Below are positions 15,635-22,938 of a stretch of 64,000 nucleotides of DNA, one piece after another (position 1 is the first letter of the stretch; each line of letters starts with the position of its first letter). The DNA is taken from positions 1 through 64,000 of the forward strand of contig JAVBPM010000005.1 of the NCBI GenBank assembly GCA_031549605.1. Direction: 5' to 3'. Made by a program: the position numbers and the translations under genes. The DNA comes from WRAI01 sp031549605. GTDB taxonomy: Bacteria > Bacillota > Clostridia > Oscillospirales > UBA929. The notes beneath the pieces are model-generated. The model saw only the letters and a program-made list of their open reading frames with translations. It made no database searches and was not told where the DNA came from.

Positions 15635-16708
15635 ATGGATTTGAAAAACTTTTATGAAAAGCTCGAGTTCGAGCCGACGGGAAAACCTCACAAGGAGGAC
15701 CGCTGCTGCGGGTATGACGGCTGTCACAAAAAGTGCGTCTGCATTTGCGAGGGCCCTAAAGGTGACCGTGGACCCTGCGGCCCCAAGGGTGAGACGGGCG
15801 ATAAGGGCGAGCGCGGCCACAGGGGCGAGTGCGGCATGCCGGGTTGCCAGGGCGAGTGTGGACCTAAGGGCGAAAAAGGCGACAGGGGATGTCAAGGCGA
15901 GCGCGGCCCTAAGGGTGAGAAAGGCGAGCAGGGCAGCCGCGGTGAGTGCGGGCCCAAGGGTGAAAAAGGCGAGCAGGGTTGCCACGGCGAGCGCGGTCCT
16001 AAGGGTGAAAAAGGCGAGCAGGGCTGCCGCGGTGAGCGCGGTCCCAAGGGTGAAAAAGGCGAGCAGGGCTGCCACGGCGAGCGCGGGCCCAAGGGTGAAA
16101 AAGGCGAACAGGGCTGCCAGGGCGAACGTGGGCCTAAGGGTGAAAAAGGCGACTGTGGCGCTTGCGGCAGCGGCGAGCTGCTGGAAAACCCCGGCTTTGA
16201 GCACTGTCATTACGACATTCCCTGCGGGTGGAAGCCCTGCTGCCAAGCCTGTGCCGATGATGCTGTGACAATGGCAACGGCGGACGGTCAGGCCGTTGAA
16301 CCGGGCGAGGCTTTCCGACCCCACGCCGAGCGCAACATTGAGTGCGTCAACTGCGAGGGTACGGTTCACAGCGGCTGCCAAGCGGTGCGGCTAGAGGACA
16401 ACGCCTGTTTATATCAGACGGTCTACCGCGTTGAGAAAGACCGCTGCTATGCCTTCTCTTTCTTTGCCAAGGGCCAGGACGCCAAACTGACGGCTGAGGT
16501 GCTGTTTGAATCCAAGTGTAAGGATGAAACGGGCGCTTGCATCGTGGTGCGCGCCGGCGATTTGTGCTGTGACTGCTACGGCTATTACCGCGTCGTAACG
16601 TCCAAGGTGCCGTACGACGTCGACTGCGTCACCGTGCGCTTTACCGTCGACGGCTGCGACTGCCGCGGCTATGTGCTGCTCGACGACGTTTCACTGACCG
16701 GCTGCTAA
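15635..16708 (+). CDS. Cysteine-rich collagen-like (Gly-X-Y) surface or spore protein
   Basis: A 357-residue protein. Residues 1-39 are Cys/Lys rich (CCGYDGCHKKCVCIC). Residues 40 to about 178 are uninterrupted Gly-X-Y collagen-like repeats, including six near-identical 15-residue units (GPKGEKGEQGCHGER type). The C-terminal ~180 residues begin LLENPGFEH and end with VLLDDVSL, the pattern of a jelly-roll carbohydrate-binding/NTTRR-like domain, and are themselves rich in Cys. Cys in many repeat units suggests disulfide crosslinking. No signal peptide is seen, which fits a protein made in the mother cell for a spore outer layer (BclA-like) better than a secreted one. ATG 15635 follows AAGGAG at nine bases. 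Confidence 0.85.
   Translation: MDLKNFYEKLEFEPTGKPHKEDRCCGYDGCHKKCVCICEGPKGDRGPCGPKGETGDKGERGHRGECGMPGCQGECGPKGEKGDRGCQGERGPKGEKGEQGSRGECGPKGEKGEQGCHGERGPKGEKGEQGCRGERGPKGEKGEQGCHGERGPKGEKGEQGCQGERGPKGEKGDCGACGSGELLENPGFEHCHYDIPCGWKPCCQACADDAVTMATADGQAVEPGEAFRPHAERNIECVNCEGTVHSGCQAVRLEDNACLYQTVYRVEKDRCYAFSFFAKGQDAKLTAEVLFESKCKDETGACIVVRAGDLCCDCYGYYRVVTSKVPYDVDCVTVRFTVDGCDCRGYVLLDDVSLTGC
15860..16129 (+). repeat. Six 45-bp coding tandem repeats in the collagen-like gene
   Basis: Units start at 15860, 15905, 15950, 15995, 16040 and 16085, each encoding GPKGEKG plus eight variable residues; a partial seventh follows. Such exact repeats can change number by slippage or recombination, so length may vary between strains. 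Confidence 0.9.
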
Positions 16709-16724
16709 GTTGGAAAATCGGCGC

Positions 16725-16752
16725 AAAAGCCCCTGATTTCAGGGGCTTTTTT
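16725..16752 (+). terminator. Rho-independent terminator after the collagen-like gene
   Basis: AGCCCCTGA and TCAGGGGCT arms with a short loop, followed by six T, 20 bases after the stop. Confidence 0.9.
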
Positions 16753-16833
16753 GCTGTTGAGCAACAGTTAAATATCTGCAACGAAAAAGGTTTTCCTTTT
16801 TTGGCTGTAGGGTGTACAATGGGCGGTGAGGTG

Positions 16834-18108
16834 ATGATTGTGGCTCGTAACACCCATCCCGATTGGCTGCGGCTTGACAACGCCGCTAAAATTTATCCGG
16901 CCACGCGCACGGAGGAATGGAGTGCCGTGTTCCGGCTGGCTGTTGTGCTAAAGCGGGACATCGACGCCGAGTTGCTGAAACAGTCACTGGACGTCGCGGT
17001 GCGCCGGTTTCCGTCGCTCTATGTGCAGATGCGGCACGGCGCTTTTTGGTATTTTCTCGACCGTCCGCCGGCGGGCATGGTTGTGCGTCCCGAGCCGGAG
17101 AGCATGCCACCCTGCCGGCCGTTACGCGACGCCGACGGCGTTGTGTTTCGCGTGCTGTACCACGGGCCGCGGCTGTCGGTGGAGTTTTTTCATGTGTTGA
17201 CCGACGGCTCGGGTGCGATGGAGTTTCTCAAGGCGCTGACGGCCGACTACCTGACGCGCTGCGGTTTGCTGGACGAGCCGGTCAGCGGCGTGCTGTCGCT
17301 GCATGAGGATCCGCTGCCGCGTGAGTGGGAGGACAGCTTTGCCCGCTATGCCGACCCTGCCGCGCACGGCAGCCGCGCCGAGCCGCAGGCGTGGCAGGTG
17401 CCGGGCCAGCCGCTCAAGCAGCTGATGGTAACGCACGGTCTGTGCCCTGTTGCCGACATCAAGCGGGCCGCCAAGGCGATGGGCGTTACGATTACCGAGT
17501 ACCTGACCGGTTTGCTGCTGACCATTTACAGCGGACAGAAAACCGATAACAGGCCGGTGAAAATTATGATCCCGGTCAATTTGCGCAACTATTTCCCCTC
17601 GTTTACACTGCGTAATTTTTCGTCATATGTCAATGTTACGCAGGAGGAGGACACCGCTGATGTCGCTTCGGCCTGCCAATTGGCGCACCGTCAGCTGACC
17701 GAGCAGGCGCGCGCCGACGTGCTCAATCACCGCATGAGCCTCAACGTCAACAGCGAGCGCAATGTCTTTGTGCGCCTTGCACCGCTGCCGATTAAACGCC
17801 TTGTCCTCAAGGCCGCGTTTGCCATGTACGGCGAAAACTTATTTACCGCCTCGCTGTCAAATCTCGGATTGATTACGCTGCCGGAGGCGATGGGTCGGCA
17901 CATTGAGCGCTTCGATTTCACGCTGGGCGCACCCTATAAAAATGCACACGCCTTTGCCGTTATCGGCTTTGGCGACACACTGACCATTACCGTCACCCGT
18001 ACCATTCGTGAGTCGTGGGTCGAGCGCGCGCTTTTTTCGCAGCTGAGCGCCGCCGGCGTGCCGGTGTCTATTATTGCCAACCAGGAGGTGCTGCCTGATG
18101 AAGTGTAG
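16834..18108 (+). CDS. Condensation-domain-like acyltransferase (alcohol acetyltransferase family)
   Basis: About 424 residues of the CoA-dependent acyltransferase/condensation superfamily. The catalytic HxxxDG is visible as FHVLTDGSG (about residue 127), and the conserved second-half block PVKIMIPVNLRNYFPS is present. Related clostridial proteins are usually called alcohol acetyltransferases; the acceptor and acyl donor are unknown. The start is uncertain: ATG 16834 and GTG 16840 both follow GGTGAGG (spacing 2 and 8), and ATG 16819 precedes it. The stop overlaps the downstream DUF6320 gene, a pairing I recognise in Firmicutes. Confidence 0.8.
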   Translation: MIVARNTHPDWLRLDNAAKIYPATRTEEWSAVFRLAVVLKRDIDAELLKQSLDVAVRRFPSLYVQMRHGAFWYFLDRPPAGMVVRPEPESMPPCRPLRDADGVVFRVLYHGPRLSVEFFHVLTDGSGAMEFLKALTADYLTRCGLLDEPVSGVLSLHEDPLPREWEDSFARYADPAAHGSRAEPQAWQVPGQPLKQLMVTHGLCPVADIKRAAKAMGVTITEYLTGLLLTIYSGQKTDNRPVKIMIPVNLRNYFPSFTLRNFSSYVNVTQEEDTADVASACQLAHRQLTEQARADVLNHRMSLNVNSERNVFVRLAPLPIKRLVLKAAFAMYGENLFTASLSNLGLITLPEAMGRHIERFDFTLGAPYKNAHAFAVIGFGDTLTITVTRTIRESWVERALFSQLSAAGVPVSIIANQEVLPDEV

Positions 18109-18751
18109 ACGATGCCAAGTTGAGATTTTATCGGGGCAACGGCGTTGTCCGCTGTGTCACGACGTGCTGACTGAAGCGGCCACGGAAAACACCGCCTACC
18201 CTGTCTATACGCTTAAAAAACAGCGCAGCGCCTTTTACCGTCGGCTGTTGCTCTTTGTGTCGCTGGCGGCTATTTTGGTCTGCTCGTTAATCAACATTCT
18301 GACCGGCGGACGGCTGTGGTCGATTTATGTCACGGCCAGTGTGCTCTGCTTCTGGCTGTTTATTGACTTCTCCGCCTTTCAGCACAGCTGGCTGCGCGCG
18401 ACGCTGCGCTGCACCTTCGCCGGTGCGCTGTTTGTCTTTGTCGTCGATGTGCTGGACGGGCATCTCGACTGGTCGTCGAGCTGGGTATTGCCGGCGGTAT
18501 TCTTCAGCATTACGCTGCTGCTGACGGTTTTTATTATCGCCAAGCCGCTGCGGCTGCATGATTTTATGTTTTATCTGCTAACGATGGCTTTCTTTGGGCT
18601 GGCGCTGGTTGTCGGCGGCATTGTCGGGCTGTTCTCGCCCGTGTTGCCCGCCTATATCGGCGCGGCGTATCAGCTGCTGACAATTCTGGCGCTGTCGGTG
18701 TTTAGCGACCGCTCGATGGGTTCTGAGCTGAAAAAACGGCTGCATATTTAA
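18098..18751 (+). CDS. DUF6320 zinc-ribbon membrane protein
   Basis: A 217-residue protein with an N-terminal zinc ribbon (CRRCQVEI and CPLCHDV, residues 3-25) followed by about six membrane segments from residue 50 to 205. It overlaps the acyltransferase gene by 11 bases and has AGGAGGTG seven bases before ATG 18098. Its constant partnership with the acyltransferase suggests it anchors or assists that enzyme at the membrane (inference). Confidence 0.82.
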   Translation: MKCRRCQVEILSGQRRCPLCHDVLTEAATENTAYPVYTLKKQRSAFYRRLLLFVSLAAILVCSLINILTGGRLWSIYVTASVLCFWLFIDFSAFQHSWLRATLRCTFAGALFVFVVDVLDGHLDWSSSWVLPAVFFSITLLLTVFIIAKPLRLHDFMFYLLTMAFFGLALVVGGIVGLFSPVLPAYIGAAYQLLTILALSVFSDRSMGSELKKRLHI

Positions 18752-18761
18752 TCGTTCGGAC

Positions 18762-18790
18762 TTGTCGAAAGCGGTCGCAACTGGTATACT
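18762..18790 (+). promoter_or_regulatory. Promoter of the M20 peptidase-QueG-deacetylase operon
   Basis: TTGTCG (18762-18767), 17 bases, TATACT (18785-18790), 19 bases before GGAGGTG. Confidence 0.75.
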
Positions 18791-18831
18791 GATAAGAAAA
18801 GTAGCGTTGGAGGTGTGTCCTCATAGAATAT

Positions 18832-20256
18832 GTGCTTTGGGGTGCCATAGCTGTCTTTACAGTACTGGCCGTTTGGTTACTATTGAAAAAGCGGGTCGAT
18901 CGCCTGCCGCGGCAGTATGGTGAGCTTTCAATTACGCTGCCGTCGCAGCAAACGATACAGCACGCCGCCGACAGCTTGTCGCTGATGGTGCGCTGTCCGA
19001 CGGTCAGCGTGCCGGACGGCAAGGGCGACTTTGTCGCTTTTGACGTAATGCTGCGCTTTTTGAAGCTGGTTTACCCGCTTTGTTTCGCCAGAATGAAGCT
19101 CGATTTGGTCAATGATTACAGTATTATGCTGCACTGGAAGGGCAAGAACAGCAAGCTGGAGCCGCTGCTGTTTTGTGCCCATCTGGACGTTGTGCCGGCC
19201 GGTGAGGGCTGGTCGCACGACCCCTTTGGCGGCGACCAGTCGGGCGGCTATGTGCACGGACGCGGCACGCTCGACGTGAAGAGCGCGATGGTCTGTTTGC
19301 TGGAATCGGCGGAGCAGCTGCTGGCCGAGGGCTACACGCCGGAAAATGACATTTATTTTGCCTTTGGGCACGACGAGGAGATTGGCGGTCGCCATGGAGC
19401 GGCGGCTATGGCTCGGCGGTTTGCGCATCGCGGCCTGCGGTTTGCCATGGTGCTGGACGAGGGCGGCTTTTGCATGAAGCACGGCGAGCAGTATGTGGCG
19501 CAGGTGGGTGTGGCCGAAAAGGGCATGATGAACCTGCGGCTGTCCTGCCGCGACGACGGCGGTCACGCCGCTACGCCGCCCAAGCACACAGCACTGGGCC
19601 GGCTGGCCGAGGCGATTAGCCGCATTGAAGCTTGCCAGCCCAAGCCGAGGCTGACGACATTGACACGCGATTATTATACCGCCGTGGCGGCCACGCTGCC
19701 GCACAAGCAGCGGTTTTGGCTGGCCAACAGCCGGCTGTTTGGCCGGGCGCTGATCCGATCGCTGGCCACCGAACCGGCCGACAATGCGCTGCTGCGCACG
19801 ACGGCGGTGCCGACGGTAGCACAGGGCGGGGACACGCCTAACGTACTGCCGCGCACGGCTGAGGCGGTTGTCAATGTCCGGCTGTTGACCGGCGACAGCA
19901 GTCAGCATTTCCTCGACTATATCAAGCGGCTGACCTCTGATTTGCGCGTGGAAATCAACGTGCTGCGCGCGCAGGAGCCGAGTTTGGTTTCGCGTTACAA
20001 CGATCGCGTCTTTTTTCAGCTGACCGAGTCAATTCAAGATGTGCTGGGGCCGGTTACGGTGGCGCCCTACCTGATGGCCGGGGCCACCGACGCCTCGAAG
20101 TACGAGCAGCTGAGCTATCACACCTATCGCTATTGTCCCTTTGTGCTGTCCAAGGCCAATCACGCCACCATTCATGCCGCCAACGAGCGTATTCAAGACA
20201 AGGCGCTGGGTTGCGCCGTGCTGTTCTATCGCTCGTTGATGAGTAAAACATGGTAA
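18832..20256 (+). CDS. M20-family metallopeptidase with N-terminal membrane anchor
   Basis: A 474-residue M20 zinc peptidase/deacylase. An N-terminal hydrophobic helix (residues 3-18) is followed by the catalytic domain with CAHLDVVP, GRGTLDVK and HDEEIGG, the usual metal-binding and catalytic Glu motifs, and a central dimerisation domain. The sequence resembles carboxypeptidase/aminoacylase members of the PM20D1 type. The start is odd. GTG 18832 is the first standard codon but lies 16 bases from GGAGGTG. An in-frame ATA at 18823 lies at the ideal seven-base spacing and would add IEY. The gene overlaps the next one by seven bases. Confidence 0.85.
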   Translation: MLWGAIAVFTVLAVWLLLKKRVDRLPRQYGELSITLPSQQTIQHAADSLSLMVRCPTVSVPDGKGDFVAFDVMLRFLKLVYPLCFARMKLDLVNDYSIMLHWKGKNSKLEPLLFCAHLDVVPAGEGWSHDPFGGDQSGGYVHGRGTLDVKSAMVCLLESAEQLLAEGYTPENDIYFAFGHDEEIGGRHGAAAMARRFAHRGLRFAMVLDEGGFCMKHGEQYVAQVGVAEKGMMNLRLSCRDDGGHAATPPKHTALGRLAEAISRIEACQPKPRLTTLTRDYYTAVAATLPHKQRFWLANSRLFGRALIRSLATEPADNALLRTTAVPTVAQGGDTPNVLPRTAEAVVNVRLLTGDSSQHFLDYIKRLTSDLRVEINVLRAQEPSLVSRYNDRVFFQLTESIQDVLGPVTVAPYLMAGATDASKYEQLSYHTYRYCPFVLSKANHATIHAANERIQDKALGCAVLFYRSLMSKTW

Positions 20257-21083
20257 ACGCCCGCAGCAACGCCGCCGAAGCCGTCGGACTGACGCTACAG
20301 GCGTCGGGCGCAGTCAAAGCGGCTACCGTGTCGCTCGGTGCTTTGGCGCTGAGTCAACGGCGTCTCGACGCGTTGGCGCGCAAAGCTGGCGGCGTCAACA
20401 GCGTTTTGGTTGCCGCGTTTCCCTACTATGCCGGCCCGCGTGACCTGCCTATGTCTCTTTACGCACAGGGCCTTGACTATGTACCGGTGCTGACGGCGCG
20501 CATGGAGCGCGCGGTTGAAGCGCTGGCACGCCGCTGGCCGTCGGCTTTTTTTGCCGCGCTGCCGGAGGGCTCGCCGCTGCCTATTGTGGAGGTTGCGTAT
20601 CGCGCCGGGCTGGCGCTCAAGGGCAAGAACGGACTGGCGATTGTACCGCCCTATGGCAGTCTTATTTTTCTCAGCGCACTGGTGTCCGACATGGACTGGT
20701 CGGCGCTGTTGCCGCCGTCTACGGTGTGCAGTGACAGCTGTCGTGCCTGCCTGTCCGCCTGTCCGACCGGCGCCTTGCTATCCGACGGGCTGGATCGAGG
20801 TCGCTGTCTGTCCTATATCAGCCAGCGCTGGCAGGCGACGCCCGAGCAGCTGGCGCTGCTGGAAAAAGACCCGACTCTCTGGGGCTGTGACCGCTGTCAG
20901 CTGTGCTGCCCGCACAACCATGCACCCGCGCTGTCGCCTTATCCCGAGTTTACCGCGTCGCTGCTGCCGCCGGTCATTGACGCCGATGCGCTGGTGGGAC
21001 GCGCCTGCAATAAGCACGGCCTGGCACTGTTGCAACGCAACGCCGAGCTGGGCGGCTTTCACCACATTAAAGGAGATTCTTGA
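20250..21083 (+). CDS. QueG-like double 4Fe-4S protein (short epoxyqueuosine reductase relative)
   Basis: A 277-residue protein with the double-cluster segment of epoxyqueuosine reductases: CSDSCRACLSACP (about residue 160) and CDRCQLCCPHN (about residue 213). The N-terminal region fits the corrinoid-binding half of QueG. The C-terminal HEAT-like extension of full-length QueG is lacking. The likely role is the last step of queuosine synthesis on tRNA, or a related reduction. It is translated from an ATG overlapping the M20 gene stop. Confidence 0.75.
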   Translation: MVNARSNAAEAVGLTLQASGAVKAATVSLGALALSQRRLDALARKAGGVNSVLVAAFPYYAGPRDLPMSLYAQGLDYVPVLTARMERAVEALARRWPSAFFAALPEGSPLPIVEVAYRAGLALKGKNGLAIVPPYGSLIFLSALVSDMDWSALLPPSTVCSDSCRACLSACPTGALLSDGLDRGRCLSYISQRWQATPEQLALLEKDPTLWGCDRCQLCCPHNHAPALSPYPEFTASLLPPVIDADALVGRACNKHGLALLQRNAELGGFHHIKGDS

Positions 21084-21085
21084 CC

Positions 21086-22444
21086 ATGACGCGTTCTACA
21101 AAACTGCTCGGTCTACTACTGGCAGTCGTGCTGCTGGCTTCACTGCTGCCCTCGGCGTTGGCCGCTTCCAAGCCGGTGCCCGTCGTTTACATTAATAGTG
21201 CTGCGATTGCTGTGGCACGTGACACTATACCGGTGGTGCAGGACAAGGCCGCCTATGGTTCGGCGGCGTTGCTGTCGTCGTTGGGCACGTTGCATTGCAA
21301 TAGTAAGGAAAGTGACAACATGCTGTCGCTGACCGACGCTGTCGGCAATTGGATGGTGTTTGCGCTGGACGACGGCTATGTCTACACCACCGATAACCGC
21401 AACCTGTCTAAGTGCAAGCTGGTTAAGCAGGAGGGCACCTACTACCTGCCGCTGGCTGAAATCTGTAAATTCTTTGGTTACTATTACGAACTGTATACCG
21501 GCTCGTTTGGCGCGGCGGTGCTGATTGACACCACCACTACGGAACCAGCGTCGACCGAATTGGCGGCACTCAAGCAGCGCGCAGTAGCCGAGGTGCCTGT
21601 GTTGGTACGCGCGTATCAGGACGGAGCGACCGCTCCCAGCGCCAATCCGACAGCGCCGCCTTCGGGCACGCCGACGACATCGCGTGTGACGCTGCCGCCG
21701 GTGATTCCTTCGGCCGGCAGCTACACCAGCCGACCCACGCCCACAGCAAGCCAGCCCACCGACGGCAGTGGAACGACCGAAGTCTCGCCGACGCCCAAGC
21801 CCATGACCACCAAGGTTATTTATCTGACCATTGACGACGGCCCCAGCCAGTATACCCATGCCATTCTGGACGTGCTGGACCAGCACGGCGCGAAAGCCAC
21901 CTTCTTTATGCAGGGCTGCTATTATGAGGACGGCGACGACGCCCTGCGCCGCATTGTCGGCAGCGGGCACGCCTACGGGCTGCACAGCTATACGCACTCC
22001 GAGAGCAAGTTTTACGCCTCGCCCGAGGCTATGATCGGTGAACTGAACCAGTGCAACGACTTGATGCGCGCCATCGCCGTTACGCGCTCGCGCTTGGTGC
22101 GAACGCCCTATGGCTCCGATCCCTATTTTTCACCCGGGGCTAAGAAACACCGCCCGGGCCAGCGCGAGGCGATGAACAACGCCGGCTTCCGCTATTGGGA
22201 CTGGGATATCGACTCCAACGACTGGCGCTTCAAAAAGGATCAGGGCGCTGAGGTGGGGCAGGGCATTATTAACCAGCTGAAGAACCACGATTTTTCTTCG
22301 CCGGCAATCGTGCTTTTCCATGAAAAATCGTTTACCGCCGGCTTTTTGCCTGCCGTGTTGGCATACGGCAAAAGCATTGGCGCCGAGTTCCGCGCCATTA
22401 CCGATGTTGACTCGCCCTATAACTACCAGCGCGATCGAACGTAA
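21086..22444 (+). CDS. Secreted polysaccharide deacetylase
   Basis: A 452-residue exported protein. A signal peptide covers residues 1-28 (ending SALAAS). An N-terminal domain of about 110 residues resembles copper-amine-oxidase N-like modules. A Thr/Pro-rich linker spans about 180-235. The NodB-type deacetylase domain has TIDDGPS (Asp pair), HSYTHS (HxxxH metal ligands), RTPYGSDP, DWDIDSNDW and IVLFHE. It probably removes acetyl groups from peptidoglycan or another wall glycan. ATG 21086 follows AAAGGAG at ten bases; an upstream TTG at 21080 is less likely. Confidence 0.9.
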   Translation: MTRSTKLLGLLLAVVLLASLLPSALAASKPVPVVYINSAAIAVARDTIPVVQDKAAYGSAALLSSLGTLHCNSKESDNMLSLTDAVGNWMVFALDDGYVYTTDNRNLSKCKLVKQEGTYYLPLAEICKFFGYYYELYTGSFGAAVLIDTTTTEPASTELAALKQRAVAEVPVLVRAYQDGATAPSANPTAPPSGTPTTSRVTLPPVIPSAGSYTSRPTPTASQPTDGSGTTEVSPTPKPMTTKVIYLTIDDGPSQYTHAILDVLDQHGAKATFFMQGCYYEDGDDALRRIVGSGHAYGLHSYTHSESKFYASPEAMIGELNQCNDLMRAIAVTRSRLVRTPYGSDPYFSPGAKKHRPGQREAMNNAGFRYWDWDIDSNDWRFKKDQGAEVGQGIINQLKNHDFSSPAIVLFHEKSFTAGFLPAVLAYGKSIGAEFRAITDVDSPYNYQRDRT

Positions 22445-22452
22445 AAAAGGGG

Positions 22453-22481
22453 TTGCATCTTTTGCGCCGGTGTGCTACAAT
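22453..22481 (+). promoter_or_regulatory. Promoter of tRNA-His
   Basis: TTGCAT (22453-22458), 17 bases, TACAAT (22476-22481), 30 bases before the tRNA. Confidence 0.75.
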
Positions 22482-22510
22482 ACACTGCGCGCGGGCAAGA
22501 GTACCTATGT

Positions 22511-22588
22511 GGTGGGTGTGGCTTAGCTGGTTAAAGCACCAGATTGTGGTTCTGGGGATCGCCGGTTCGAATCCGGTCACCCACCCCA
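22511..22588 (+). tRNA. tRNA-His (anticodon GTG)
   Basis: Complete cloverleaf with acceptor GTGGGTG/CACCCAC, anticodon loop TTGTGGT, and encoded CCA at 22586-22588. The base before the acceptor is G (22511) and the discriminator is C, the G-1:C73 pair that identifies tRNA-His. Confidence 0.97.
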
Positions 22589-22626
22589 ACTTTTCTTGCG
22601 TTCAGGACGTCGACACGCCGAAAGGA

Positions 22627-22704
22627 TGGGACGTCCGCCAAGTCGGTAGGGCACTAGGCTTTGAATCTGGCCTTTTGCAGATTCAAATCCTGCCGAGACG
22701 TCCA
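22627..22704 (+). pseudogene. Degenerate tRNA-Gln-like sequence (anticodon TTG)
   Basis: It aligns almost base for base with the intact tRNA-Gln at 25469-25545 through the D, anticodon and T arms, and keeps TCCA at its 3' end. It has an extra C near position 10, a mismatched T stem, and a 3' acceptor strand (CGAGACG) that does not pair with the 5' strand (TGGGACG). An alternative GGACGTC/GACGTCC stem can form with a shifted register. It is most likely a decayed duplicate or tRNA-like element. A terminator follows directly. Confidence 0.65.
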
Positions 22705-22714
22705 AGAGCAAATC

Positions 22715-22758
22715 AAATCGGACAAACCCTTGGAGAAACAGGGCTTGTCCGATTTTTT
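22715..22758 (+). terminator. Terminator of the tRNA-His unit
   Basis: ATCGGACAA and TTGTCCGAT arms with an inner GGG/CCC pairing, followed by seven T. Confidence 0.88.
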
Positions 22759-22837
22759 TGCACAATAGTCGCTGATAAAAAAAAGTGCGTCAGGTATTTG
22801 CCAAATTGAACTGTCAAAATACATTACACAAAACAAA

Positions 22838-22879
22838 AGGACACGAGCTACCGCCACATTAACAGCGGGCTCGTGTCCT
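22838..22879 (-). terminator. Terminator of the SLH-protein gene
   Basis: Perfect 11-bp arms AGGACACGAGC (22838-22848) and GCTCGTGTCCT (22869-22879), followed on the minus strand by TTTTGTTTTG. It lies 59 bases beyond the stop. Confidence 0.85.
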
Positions 22880-22938
22880 GTTTGTTATATCATGCTATAA
22901 CACTCCGGTGTATTGCTATCTCTGTACTGCGGCAAGCC

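Noticed and set aside
15860..16129. Regular 45-bp repeats as a possible CRISPR array
   Set aside because: There are no unique spacers; the units are contiguous, in frame and encode collagen-like repeats.
15524..16381. A 285-codon minus-strand frame of Ala/Phe/Leu repeats
   Set aside because: It is the antisense shadow of the collagen-like Gly-X-Y repeats.
22453..22809. A 118-codon frame across tRNA-His
   Set aside because: It runs through a tRNA, a tRNA-like sequence and a terminator; no start site.
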